Shown here: in pieces, positions 10,301 through 20,006 of the stretch | Numbering within the stretch: position 1 is the stretch's first letter | Layout of the letters: each line of letters opens with the position of its first letter | Source: Lepisosteus oculatus | Taxonomy: Eukaryota; Chordata; Actinopteri; Semionotiformes; Lepisosteidae | Direction of reading: 5' to 3' | Length of the DNA stretch: 64,000 nucleotides | Assembly: GCF_040954835.1 (NCBI RefSeq) | Contig: NC_090696.1 | Location: forward strand, 76,755,722-76,819,721 | Notes under the pieces: model-generated | What the model was told of the DNA's origin: nothing | Databases searched by the model: none | Seen by the model: only the letters and a program-made list of their open reading frames with translations | Program-made: the position numbers and the translations under genes

Positions 10301-12728
10301 TTTATTTACGTGACAATTATTTTTTTCTACGATGCCACAAAAGGAAGATATTTTATATTACTGTGCATTAAGTTTTAGTCCTAATTTATTTTTTATGTCT
10401 CCTGACTTTTATGAATTATTTCTTATTTTTTGTTATTTGCAGTGGCTATGACTTTGGATACCTTATCAAAATTTTATCCAATGCCAACCTGCCAGAAGAA
10501 GAAGTGGACTTCTTTGAGATTCTCCGTTTGTTTTTTCCAATCATTTATGATGTTAAGTACCTCATGAAGAGCTGCAAAAATCTGAAGGTGATTTTTTAGA
10601 TTTTTCTAAGCAAATGTTTTAGTCTATGGGTGCATTTCTACCCTTCCACAGTGCACATCCTTAACTGCTAACCTCAGTGCCTCAGACATGATGCACTAAT
10701 GCACTTTCTGCATGGTTTGCCATGTTTTTCTTTCAGTGCTATATATTAATTGTTCCGGTTGTTATTATTTATTGTGCTTGTAATGTAGCGTCTACATTGA
10801 GTGGTGTTGTCTGTTGTACTGCGTATGGCACACGAGATCGGCGCGAATAAGCATTCCAGTGTACATATACATTTGCAATAAAATCCTCTACTCTATGGTG
10901 CTCTGCACTTGGAGGGCCCAGAGGATTTCTGGGTTTTGCGTATGTTAAGGCGGGTACAGGGAGCAAACCTCCCGTATATTACAGCTTGCAGTTCAGGGTC
11001 TGTCCGGTCGGTGTTGCGCTGCCAGGTGTTGGATTTACGTAGAAGGAGGTAGTTACTCGGATGTTTGGTTTCAACATCAAAGATATTATTTCCCTGTATC
11101 CATTGTAAGATCGTGAAGCTCCGGCTTGGTCTCCTCCACGTCATGTTCACATTTCTTGGGGAACATTGTCTGGGGTGATGCTGCAGTGTCACACCACCAT
11201 CCGCTGCTTCCTGTTTCTGGAGTGCTGCTTTGTGTTGTTTAGCAATCCTTAGCGACTCCTCTGGGTGTGGTTGGTCTGGCCCCGATGAAAAAGAGTTAAT
11301 ACCAGCTGTCGTCATTTAGCTCATTTATTCGGTTGATTCCAGTTTCCAGATTTCTTTATTTGCCATGTACAACAAGTGTATTGGAATGTCCACTCGTTCA
11401 GCTTTACCCAGTAGCGTTCTTCTAGTATTCTTTCTTTTCTCTAATATTCTTTTAACCGGTGCAGTCTACGTTTGTACCCTTGTGTACAGCCCGACAGTAT
11501 CTTCTGCTAGGTCCGCTCAGGCTTCACTATGACACGATGAAGGGGATCATGCCCAAAATGACCATGATACCACAGTCCCGTATTTTCTGGAAGCGGCTTT
11601 GTGATGACCGCTTGAAGTGTGTCCTGCGAACAAAGCCATGCAGCGTTCGCGCTTTTGTCGTTTTCTTGAATGACTGATTTTGGCCAGTTACCACACAGAG
11701 ATGTCAGAGGGGGGCGGTGGGAGAAAGGGAATGCCATCAGAGGAGGACGCAGATTTAAAAGGTTTTACCACAGAGTAGGCGCACACAGTAATTACAGCCA
11801 GTTCAGATAATGAGAAAAGATCTGCACAGGATACATTTATATTTCCTCATTTGGGTATTGCATTCACTGCCCCTGGTGGATTCAGCCTGGTGTGGTTACA
11901 GTCTCCTGGTCTCTTGGACTCTCGCAGGGAGGCCTGCAGGAAGTAGCTGAACAGCTGGAGCTGGAAAGAATCGGTCCCCAGCACCAGGCTGGTTCGGACT
12001 CCCTGCTGACGGGCATGGCCTTCTTCAAAATGCGAGAGGTGAGGGGGAAAAACAGGTCGCGTCTTCTGGTCTCTTCGGCTGTCACGAAAGTTCAGTTGGA
12101 GTGCAGGAAAGTGTGCGTGTGTGCTTGCAAAAGCAGGTTCACGCGTCTGCGTGTTAGCAGCCGGAGCTGTTATTGCTATTAACACACCGAGTGAGAGTAG
12201 ATGGGCTGAAGTCCCCTGCTGGCGTGAGGTTCGGGAAACAAAGCCATTCGGCTTGATAGTGCAGCTGGATCAGAAGAGGTTTTCTTTTCGGTGGCTCTTA
12301 ATCTGGGGTTTTCCTGAACTTCTGTCCTAGATGGTCTGATTCAGTCGATAAATCCCAGACACATAGCTCGTACACTCACTCCACCATCACATCTCAGACA
12401 GACGGATGTACCAGGAGCCCAGCAGGGTAAATTCCTCATTGACTAAACTGAGACTAAGGGCCTGTATTTTTGCACCTTAGTCCCATATTTAAAACTTTAA
12501 AACAGTTTTATAGGTCTCATTTTTTTCACCCTCCTTTCCCACCACACACCTCCCCCCTACCAGCTCTGAAAAGAGTCTCTTTCTTCGCCGTTCCAGATGT
12601 TCTTTGAGGATCACATCGACGACGCCAAGTACTGCGGCCACTTGTACGGCCTCGGCTCGGGCTCCTCCTACGTTCAGAACGGCACGGGCAACGCCTACGA
12701 GGAAGAGGCCAACAAACAGCAGCCGTGA
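1242..12728 (+). CDS. CNOT7: CNOT7, CCR4-NOT complex deadenylase subunit 7 (complete, 6 coding exons)
   Basis: Coding exons read from the sequence are 1242-1358, 6598-6791, 9466-9627, 10443-10587, 11928-12038 and 12597-12728; all introns are GT-AG and the frame is kept throughout. They sum to 861 nt, or 286 aa plus TGA, against 285 aa for the mammalian protein as I recall it. The product is a DEDD-family 3'-5' poly(A) exoribonuclease, the Caf1 subunit of CCR4-NOT, acting in cytoplasmic mRNA deadenylation. The DEDD residues are visible: Asp40 and Glu42 in MDTEFPG (the exon 1/2 junction follows Met39), Asp161 in SGYDFGYL, and Asp230 in AGSDSLLTG. The tail [18 protein letters not shown] favours CNOT7 over its paralogue CNOT8; only the last residues (QQP) differ from the mammalian QS. 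The start is the ATG opening [10 protein letters not shown]. No frameshift or missing catalytic residue is seen. Confidence 0.97.
2105..2310. mobile_element. MITE-like palindromic element, hAT-style ends
   Basis: The two ends are imperfect inverted repeats. CAGGGTTTACAAATCC followed by AGAGTCCAGAATCCAG on the left faces CTGGATTCTGGACCCTGAGG and CAAACCCTG on the right. The end sequence resembles the CAGGGTT...CCAGAATCCAG termini of small non-autonomous fish DNA elements. No transposase is inside. The family name is not asserted. Confidence 0.5.
3599..5202 (-). mobile_element. Tc1/mariner-like DNA transposon, full length but defective
   Basis: About 1.6 kb bounded by long inverted repeats of roughly 210 bp (3599-3815 and 4985-5202). 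The outer ends begin CAGTG and contain AGTATTTGGACA; the inner ends share ACTTTTGGTCCCCTGAAATGG. A TA follows the right end, while the expected left TA reads TG, consistent with mutation after insertion. The internal sequence encodes a minus-strand transposase remnant. The inverted repeats differ at many positions, so the copy is old. Confidence 0.9.
3860..4844 (-). pseudogene. Tc1-like transposase pseudogene
   Basis: The N-terminal part (4521-4844) reads as a paired-type helix-turn-helix: [20 protein letters not shown], then a GRPRKTT linker and a second helical segment ending VPKTTI. The frame is lost there and resumes in another frame as [20 protein letters not shown] and [17 protein letters not shown], the catalytic-core region with the first DDE Asp in TDET. 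Further stops and frame changes follow, then [10 protein letters not shown]. Frameshifts and stops make it non-functional. Confidence 0.88.
6598..6791 (+). CDS. CNOT7: CNOT7 coding exon 2
   Basis: Acceptor TTTGTAG, donor GTAAGC, length 194 nt. It opens with [15 protein letters not shown], which holds the first two catalytic acidic residues, and ends in FNFKFNLT with the Thr codon split after two bases. Confidence 0.96.
6792..9465 (+). other. CNOT7 intron 2
   Basis: A 2.7-kb intron. I see no coding exon or clear transposon. A moderately GC-rich stretch around 8020-8420 has no recognisable protein. The rest is AT-rich with short T-runs. Confidence 0.8.
9466..9627 (+). CDS. CNOT7: CNOT7 coding exon 3
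   Basis: Acceptor CTGCTAG, donor GTAAGT, length 162 nt. It encodes [19 protein letters not shown] through VKWLSFH and ends with two bases of the Ser codon that precedes GYDFGYL. Confidence 0.96.
9628..10442 (+). other. CNOT7 intron 3
   Basis: Nothing recognisable apart from a good-looking but apparently unused acceptor (polypyrimidine tract ending TTTACAG) near 10034. The sequence after it has no conserved open frame. Confidence 0.75.
10443..10587 (+). CDS. CNOT7: CNOT7 coding exon 4
   Basis: Acceptor ATTTGCAG, donor GTGATT, length 145 nt. It encodes [19 protein letters not shown] through [11 protein letters not shown] and contains catalytic Asp161. The donor is weaker than those of the other introns. 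Confidence 0.95.
10588..11927 (+). other. CNOT7 intron 4, with a CpG-rich unclassified block
   Basis: From about 10780 to 11760 the base composition shifts to GC- and CpG-rich compared with the flanking AT-rich intron. The minus strand has a 140-codon open frame (10893-11315) that I cannot place in a family. A Q/K-rich N-terminal stretch ([16 protein letters not shown]) weakly recalls Ty3-type retrotransposon gag, but no reverse transcriptase, protease, zinc knuckle or LTR pair is visible. An inserted retroelement remnant is possible but unproven. Confidence 0.4.
11928..12038 (+). CDS. CNOT7: CNOT7 coding exon 5
   Basis: Acceptor CTCGCAG, donor GTGAGG, length 111 nt (37 codons, both introns phase 0). 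It encodes [18 protein letters not shown] through GMAFFKMRE, including the conserved His and Asp of [11 protein letters not shown]. Confidence 0.96.
12039..12596 (+). other. CNOT7 intron 5
   Basis: A 558-base intron with no recognisable element. It ends in a pyrimidine-rich tract before the exon 6 acceptor. Confidence 0.8.
12597..12728 (+). CDS. CNOT7: CNOT7 coding exon 6 with stop
   Basis: Acceptor GTTCCAG. It encodes [19 protein letters not shown] and the CNOT7-type tail ending NKQQP, then TGA at 12726-12728. The exon is markedly GC-rich compared with the surrounding introns. Confidence 0.96.
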   Translation: MFFEDHIDDAKYCGHLYGLGSGSSYVQNGTGNAYEEEANKQQP

Positions 12729-14155
12729 CGCGCCTGCGTCTCGCTCCAGCTCCAGAGCCGCGCGGGACGGTTCCTGGATTTTACACACCCGAGGGGTTCG
12801 AACAAGGCCTTCATTCTGTCGCTTGGTGTTCTTTCTTCTGTCAATGTGTGCGATCCTCGAGTCCGCTGGCTTGTGGGGAAATTCAAGAGCTGGCAGCGGA
12901 GGAGAGGTTGGTGGTCTTCGGCGCAGCTCTCGTGAGAGACTGTGACGTATTGTCGGGGAAAGGCTTCCTGCAGTGATGGCAACCTCAGAAATTCTTCATT
13001 TCAGAAATCTATACCGTAGTAATTTGCACTTTAGAATTTGCTCCAGATGACTAATTTTATATATGTATAAAAATAACAGACATTGGTTATTTCATCCTTG
13101 TATAACGAAAATTTAATACAAGGATCTATAGTTTGCCCTGCATTCCACATTAAAACATGTTTGTTAATGTGGAGTAAATGGAGATGTCCTTGAGTTACAT
13201 TTCCCACTTTCATTTTTTATTTTAAGGTTAAAAAAAAACTCTCAAAGCTGTTTCTTACACAATTCAGCCTTAATACAAAGCTGCATTTTAAATGTCTTTT
13301 TTTTTTTTACTTTTTGTGCTATTACATCAGGGTGTTGATTGTTTACCAGCTTCAACACCAAAGATGCCAGCAGTCACTTGGACACTCACTCTTTCTCTTT
13401 TAATAAGTAACTTATGAGTGTGGTTCATTTTTGGCACAGTCCATCGTTCAGAGACACGCGCACAAAGACACCGCTGCATATCATCGATGAGGTCAGTCTC
13501 ACTGATTTTACCCCACACGTTAAGTTGGCACCAGTTTTACTGTTTGAACTCAATTCGGTCACGATGTAAGCTTGTCACAGATAAAATTATAATTGGGCGG
13601 CTGTGAAATTCTGTATCATCTGAATTTCTTTCCGTTTTTAAAAAATGTGACATGTAGGTTTGGTAGTGTTTTACTAAAAAAAAAAGCTGATACTTTTACT
13701 TGTTAAGGAAACAGTGCTTCTTATCGCAAATCTTAACCAACTCACGCATACCGTTTCCTCGGGATTATTGTTCACCTTTAATGCTGGTTAACCGAAGCAC
13801 AGAGGTTTGTGCTGTTTTTCTCCCAGTATGGCTTTGCAATATATCTATGTTGCTTAGAAATGCTGATGTGTATCAACAGCATTTGTACAGTCGCTGATAA
13901 TAGGCTGTTGTTTCATAGTAGCTTAAGGTTGCCTGAAGATGTGAATTGCATGAGTACACTTCATGAATATCCAGAAAAAGTTCATACTGATATGGAGGAC
14001 CTTGGAAACCATGAGAAATAACATTATTTTTGCTTCTTTTTTTTTTTGTTACTGCCGTGTAAATGATCCCTTTTAAAGAGGAGAAAAACAAATTATGCAA
14101 GATAAAAGGGTGTTTGTTTTTAAGGCTTTTGTAAATAAAGGCTTCTGAATTTTCT
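12729..14155 (+). other. CNOT7: CNOT7 3'UTR (probable)
   Basis: AT-rich sequence after the CNOT7 stop, with T-rich and A-rich runs and no coding exon. A canonical AATAAA at 14133-14138, followed by a T-rich stretch with GT, is the best candidate poly(A) signal. The 3' end is inferred from motif position only. Confidence 0.6.
14133..14138 (+). terminator. Candidate CNOT7 polyadenylation signal
   Basis: AATAAA about 1.4 kb after the CNOT7 stop, followed by T-rich sequence. It precedes the first SINE material, which supports it as the end of the ancestral 3'UTR. Confidence 0.5.
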
Positions 14156-14384
14156 TACATATGGGAAATGTTTTTTAAGTAGCTTTCCATTGCTTGTATG
14201 CTTTTTTACACCTGGAAAGGTCTTAGATTAAAAGACGCGAGGATGTTCATTTCCGCTTTAAGCATCTAGTTTGGGAAATGTTAACCTAGTGCACTTCATT
14301 TATGCTCAGATTCCTAAAGATTCATCCGTCATAAAAAAATCTAAATCGTACAGTAATACACATAAAACAGGCATTTCAGTTCTG

Positions 14385-14570
14385 GGAAGGGGTCCAGATT
14401 GTGACCACCAGCATGGCAGTGTGGAGCAGCCTTGAGGATTCTGATCTGGTAACTGGAAGCTTGTGCGTTCAAATCCCAGGTGAGACATTACTTACTGTTG
14501 CACCCTTGAGCGAGGTACCTCAACTGAGTTGTTCTATTAAAATACCCCCCCGTATACAAATTTAGTCAGT
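14385..14570 (+). repeat. tRNA-derived SINE fragment
   Basis: Contains a B-box-like GCGTTCAAATCCC followed by a body reading GTTGCACCCTTGAGCGAGG and ACCTCAACTGAGTTG, the pattern of tRNA-SINEs in fish genomes. It is truncated, lies just upstream of a second SINE of a different subfamily, and has no clear A box. Confidence 0.55.
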
Positions 14571-14599
14571 TATATTATATGGTCCATCATAACATATGA

Positions 14600-14892
14600 T
14601 GCGGAGCGGTGGCTCTGGGGCTAAGGATCTGCGCCTGTGACTGGAAGGTTGCCGGTTCAAATCCCGCGGCTGGCAGAGGAATCCTACTCCGTTTTGCCCT
14701 GAGCAAGGCCCTTAATCCCAACTGCTCCAGGGGCGCCGTACAATGGCAGACCCTGCGCTCTGACCCCAAGCTTCTCTCCCTGTCTGTGTGTCTGTGTCTC
14801 CTTGGAGAAAAAAAAAGCTGGGGTATGCAAAAAGACGAATTCCTAATGCAAGAAATTGTATAGGGCTAATAAAGAAACATTATTATTATTAT
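14600..14892 (+). repeat. tRNA-derived SINE, copy 1
   Basis: The head carries an A-box-like TGGCTCTGGGGCTAAGG and a B box GGTTCAAATCC at 14654-14664. The body reads CCTGAGCAAGGCCCTTAATC and GCTCCAGGGGCGCCGTAC, and the tail ends in (ATT)n. It shares head, body and tail with copies at 18908-19183 and 38019-38283. Confidence 0.88.
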
Positions 14893-15179
14893 AACACATG
14901 TGCTTTAGACACAAAGCAGCTTATTGAGTCCCTCTCCTGCTCACTGTAGTGTTGAGTGCTGCACTGACACCTGAAGATGTTGGCACAGTAAAGCATACGA
15001 TGTGCAAGTGTCAATTTCAGATCTCAGTGTGACTTCTCAGTGCTGTCACCAGCTAGCAGTGTGAGCTTTTGGCATGACAGCTCCCCCGTGTTCTTGCTCA
15101 GAGGTCTGGTGTTGCAGCTGAAGAGTACTGAGCATGCGTGGAACACAGTCCTTCTTAACCCCACCCCCTCCAAAATTAT

Positions 15180-15290
15180 AACAAGGGAAATAGCATTGTT
15201 GCCTTGCGGCGCCGGGGCCCTGGGTTCAATTCTGGATGAAGGAGAGTACAGCGTATGTTAATGTTTCTGCACGTGTTTTCAAGCCATTAT
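15180..15290 (+). repeat. Dispersed-repeat head fragment (SINE-like)
   Basis: Reads AGCATTGTTGCCTTGCGGCG then CCCTGGGTTCAATTC and TTTCTGCACGTGTT. This matches the common fish repeat whose complement appears degraded at 59055-59240 and 63060-63290. Only a short fragment is kept. Confidence 0.5.
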
Positions 15291-15343
15291 CTTTTTAAAG
15301 TACAAATAGACCTGTTTTTAAAAATAAAACATGAATGCAGAAC

Positions 15344-15349
15344 TTTATT
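15344..15349 (-). terminator. Candidate distal ZDHHC2 polyadenylation signal
   Basis: TTTATT on the plus strand, AATAAA on the transcribed strand. It is one of several possible signals; choosing it as the distal end is inference. Confidence 0.3.
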
Positions 15350-18300
15350 TCTCAAGGCATACACATCTTACACTGCCTTCACATTTCATTAAAATAAGCA
15401 TTTTCCATTTCACCAGCAAATCAAATATAAAAATAGGTCATTTAGACATAATGCATCTATTTTATCAGTGCTAGAAGCATACAGAATTAACCATGGGACT
15501 TTTTTCTCAAAAGCTATGATGTAGCACACTGCAACTTGAACACAATACCCTCTACCATCACCATTTTTGTATCGTAAAAGGTTATATCCTACCTCACTGA
15601 CATACAATCTTTTGGGCGGGGAAAAGGTTAAAATCCCACACTCCGCAGTGCAGTTTTATCTCACTTTTTTTAAAGTGCCAAATGTTTCAAGTGTTTTCAT
15701 TCCCCACCCCCACACTTCTAGCCCCCTGTCTGATGAAGGGTTTCTAACACTCGGCAATGCACGGAGGAGATGAAGAAATTATAATCCAGCAGGTTCACTG
15801 TAGGACCATCGGAAAGGTTACAAACAAGTGGGACCTTTCCAGCCCTCCTGCTTGGGTCCTAGCAGCTGGTCTGATCTTATCCAGCTCCCACAGCTGCTCT
15901 GTTCTCGATTCTGCCTGCTGCTCCCCTGGCTTGAGCACAGGTCCTGTTTCCCCCCAGCAACACGGCTTGTTCCTGCTGGGTTAGCGAACGCCGTCCAGCA
16001 AAATCTGTTGTCCTCCTGTCGGCTGTGGAAGTGAGCTTGTCAAGCGTGGAGTTCAACCTCCTCTGGCTGCTGTGGGAGTGTGTGGCTGGAGGCAGAACTC
16101 GGGTGGCCTTTAGAAGAATACCGGTCTTTAGTTTTGATTTGCCAATCTGGGTCTTAACACCCCAGGCGTAAAATAGGGAGCTTGAGGCATTGATTTTGAC
16201 ACTGTGCAGGATCACTAAATGAGCCCTGGTGACACCGGCATGCACACTTCACAGGAGCAGTATACCCTAGGAAAACTAGAAAGAGCAAACAGCCTTCTGG
16301 TTTTAACATTTACTGGACAACAGGAGGTGACAGAAGACACTACTGGAGGAAAACAAGACCATCAAGAGAAATACTGTCATTAGACTCCCAGGTGTTATAA
16401 CACATGGGGAAAACAGACAGACAGGATGTTCAATGAACAAAGAATACTGCTGTGGAGGCACCACAGTGCTCAGCTTATTGGATAAGACCGTTGAGTACAA
16501 TTAAGGAACAAATACATTAGATTAAATTAAAAAACTGTAGGCACATAATAGAATGTGTAACTCCATTTTGATCATCAGCATGCAAATTCTGGAGTGCAGA
16601 GATATTTGCGTCTTTGGCCTGATAGGCTGGATAGGGCAGACACAAGCCGAGATGCCACCAATCTGTCTCTGATGTGGTGTTTTTATGTTCCGCCCACTTC
16701 CTGGTGTTTTATTTTAATATTTTGTTTTCAGTTTTGGAGTTCTGTCTTTCAGCAGGATATGCTCACCCCAAACTTCACATCATCGCGGGCCAAAGACACT
16801 ACCTGGGCTCTTGGCTTTACCTGCGTGACTCAAACTAAGAAGGATGCAAGAGTCTCCTGGGTTTGCCTCCTCAGCCCCTACCATGTCCTCAGCCTGCGAG
16901 ATCTTTCTAACCCTGCCTAAAAGTTAAGCACAGTCACACAGAAGAGTGCATACTTTCCTCATACACAGCAGTTCATGCGGTTATATTTCTAATATCTTAT
17001 GTTAATTTGCATATTTAATATATTTTCAATCATACTCAAAAGTGCCATAAAAAGTGCAATAACCATTAGAGTTATTAGTTATCCATGTCCCATACGAAAA
17101 ATAAATATATTTTCTATGCACTAATTTAGCATGCATTATAGCTCAGTTTATATACGGTTTTGTTTTTTTGTAAGCTGAATTTCCATTGTTACTGCACATA
17201 CAAGACTAACACTATATAGACAAAACCAGACAGTACAAATAAAAACACTTGAACACTGTACAGTTTACCCTCCAAACATTATGTATTGTTGATACATTGA
17301 TCATGTAAATTCATGGAAAAAAGCTTTCAGTAAGTGAGCAGACACTCTGACGTGGGATAGGTGTGTCACGTTACGTGGAAACAAAAATGTCATTTCCTTA
17401 ACACTTCATGTGAACCAGGCTCTCAGAACCAGATAGGGCAATAACTGTTCATAACGTTTTTTTTACTTCCTTCGCACTTTAATTTGATTGTTGTTTCATT
17501 GTGTCACATTTAATTGAAGCACATTGTCATATAAAATTGTAAGCTAAAAGGGGAAAATTTAATATGCCTTTTTTCTGTTAAAATTTATGAAAATATATAT
17601 TCCAACACATATAAAATCTATAAAAATAAGTGGAACATATATTGATTAAAATATATTTTTTTTCCGTATGGGGTCACTCCATGCTGCAGTTCCAGGTTTC
17701 AGTATTGAAATCATCTATGAAGAATTCCTTTGGCAAGAAAATATATGTACCATGGAACGTACACAAAGGCTGCGCATGAATGATGGCAATCAGTTACAAC
17801 AAGCTTCTTACACATCCATTTGCAAAATGCCGACGATGGTTATATGATTATACAATTTACTGTGCTTTTTTCCACAAAGATTTGTTTTTAAATACTGTAA
17901 ATAACTGGAATGCTACTTTGTTTCCAGACAACCTTAAATTCCATCATTCTGCTGGGCCGAACACAACTGACTCCTTCTTACCTACAAAAGCCCTGACTCC
18001 CGCAGGTTTCTCCTCAACCCAATTCCTCCAGAACCACCCACCCCCGCCCCCAGTATGTTCCTGAAAGTACAGTATGAATGTCGTATTGAGCAGTGACACG
18101 AAATCAGCCGAATGAATGCCAGATGTCCACACAGTTACACAGGCACAGGAGGGTCAGTGGGCAGGTAAGCACCTCTCCGGGCCAAGTCAGACTTCCAGCA
18201 CCGTCTTCAATATCGGCCGGACCTGTTCGACATCAACCAGAGGAGACAACCAAACACAGCTTCAGTGATCGACCTCTCGCTGAGGTGTCTTCTGTCCAGA

Positions 18301-18907
18301 AGAAAAGCCGTCTAAACAATGTTGCTTGGTCTGGCCACATTGAGCAAAGAAAACATTTCGTGTAGTATCGGAATGGTTTAATTTTTTCCTGATTAAAAAA
18401 AAAGATTTGCATATCCGTTTTATGTTTTTAAATTAGTTTGCCTCCAGCTTTATTTATTTAATTTCCATCCTTGGATTTTATTCATTACATTTGAATACTA
18501 ATATAATCAATAAAAAATAAATTGGTCTGTAAAAAGAGGACATTCTGTAATGATTAATTGTGCTACAACAAACTAGATTCTAATCCTAAATACACTTTGT
18601 CATATTTACTCATTTAAAACACACAAAGTGAAAACACATTGTATGTCAAGCAACACCTTTCATACAAATCCTGAACACATGAAAGAACGTTTTCTATGTG
18701 GTGCCTGTATTATAGTTGTATTTCACATTTGACTACAGGGTGCTCTATCGGGCATATTTAAAATTTAAATTGATATTCCCAACAAGTGAAAGCGAAATGT
18801 ATCTCTAACCAATGTTAGACTGGTAAAATCATAGACCCTTTTGTAATACAAAAGTGCCATTCTCGTTCTTCTTTGTTTTGCTTTTTAAATAGGATTGGTA
18901 TAAGATG

Positions 18908-19183
18908 GGGGTGGAGCGGTGGCTCTGTGGCTCAGGATCTGCGCCTGTGGCTGGAAGGTTGCCGGTTCAAATCCTGCAGCCGGCAGAGGAATCCTACTCC
19001 ATTGGGCCCCTGAGCAAGGCCCTTCACCCCAACTGCTCCAGGGGCGCTGTACAATGGCTGACCCTGTGCTCTGACCCCGAGCTTCTCTCCCTGTCTCATG
19101 GAGAGCAAGCTGGGGTATGCGAAAAGACAAATTCCTAATTCAAGAAATTGTCTGTGGCTATTAAATGATCTTACCTTATCTTA
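18908..19183 (+). repeat. tRNA-derived SINE, copy 2
   Basis: Same family as 14600-14892, with A-box-like TGGCTCTGTGGCTCAGGATC, B box GGTTCAAATCC, the body CCCTGAGCAAGGCCCTTCAC, and a tail GATCTTACCTTATCTTA. It lies antisense within the putative ZDHHC2 3'UTR. Confidence 0.88.
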
Positions 19184-19965
19184 AGAAGAAAATCTTGCTT
19201 TGATATACACAGGAATTGTAATTATTTTAAAATGTATTGTTTAAATTTGTAAAAAGATGAATTATTGAACATAAGTACTATAAATAAAATCTAGTTATAT
19301 TAGCTATGGCAATATGATTCAGCCGGTTTAATGTTACTTTCACCACCTCTAATCTAGAGTCCAGTCCAGAAAAATACATCAATAAATCGGGACAAGATGA
19401 TTTAATGTTAGAGCACAGCTCACAGTTTGTCAAGTTTCTTCAGATGCTCTCTTCATTTCAATATTGTTTTATTTCCACCACACAGCCTGTCATTAATTTG
19501 TCTTAATTAATTAATGTCAACATTACTTAACATGAATTAGTGTCAGCCAGCTCAGTGTGCTGGGAGCACATGCAGTTAGCCCCATCTCATGCAACCTGTC
19601 TTTTTACCAAGCCCTTGCTGGGATTCTGTTCCATGAGGATTGTGTTAGAATATCTCCCAGCTAAGCCAACCCTTGAACGTGATGGTGCCGGATTTGTGTA
19701 TTACACTCTGATGATTCAGTCTCTAATGGGAGGGTGATAGTGACTACATGACTACTCAAGATGAGGTGGACACCAGATTAGCAAAAGCATCTTGGATTAT
19801 ATCACATTTTAAACAAATCGATATAAAACAGGAACAAAGTATGCACCTACAACAAAGAAGCTATTCGAACCAATTAAAAAAAGAACAAAACTGATAAAGG
19901 GTCAACGATTTCATAATAAACAGTGATGCTGCTTACCTTCATTTCCATGTAAATGAAAATTCATC

Positions 19966-20006
19966 CTAGGTTTCATTTTCTATGGTCATCGCTGGGTTGC
20001 TCATGC
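19966..20006 (-). CDS. ZDHHC2: ZDHHC2 coding exon 12 with stop
   Basis: Acceptor TTATCCAG. It encodes [12 protein letters not shown] followed by TAG at 19966-19968; the mammalian end is MSNPALTMENET. Confidence 0.95.

Larger units (their letters stand above)
15300..19965 (-). other. ZDHHC2: ZDHHC2 3'UTR and 3' flank (probable)
   Basis: About 4.6 kb, mostly AT-rich, after the ZDHHC2 stop with no coding exon on either strand. Minus-strand AATAAA signals occur, for example at 18448-18460 and 15344-15349. The latter would give a very long 3'UTR ending about 1.2 kb from the CNOT7 3' end. A SINE lies inside at 18908-19183. Two GC-richer patches (15830-16110 and 17940-18320) have no recognisable content. 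Confidence 0.5.

Noticed and set aside
11892..12182. 96-codon plus-strand open frame across CNOT7 exon 5
   Set aside because: It reads through the exon 5 donor into intron; the frame overlapping exon 5 is only partly real.
14609..14863. 84-codon frame and its antisense partner with a [15 protein letters not shown] sequence
   Set aside because: Translation of the tRNA-SINE; the same peptides recur at each SINE copy.
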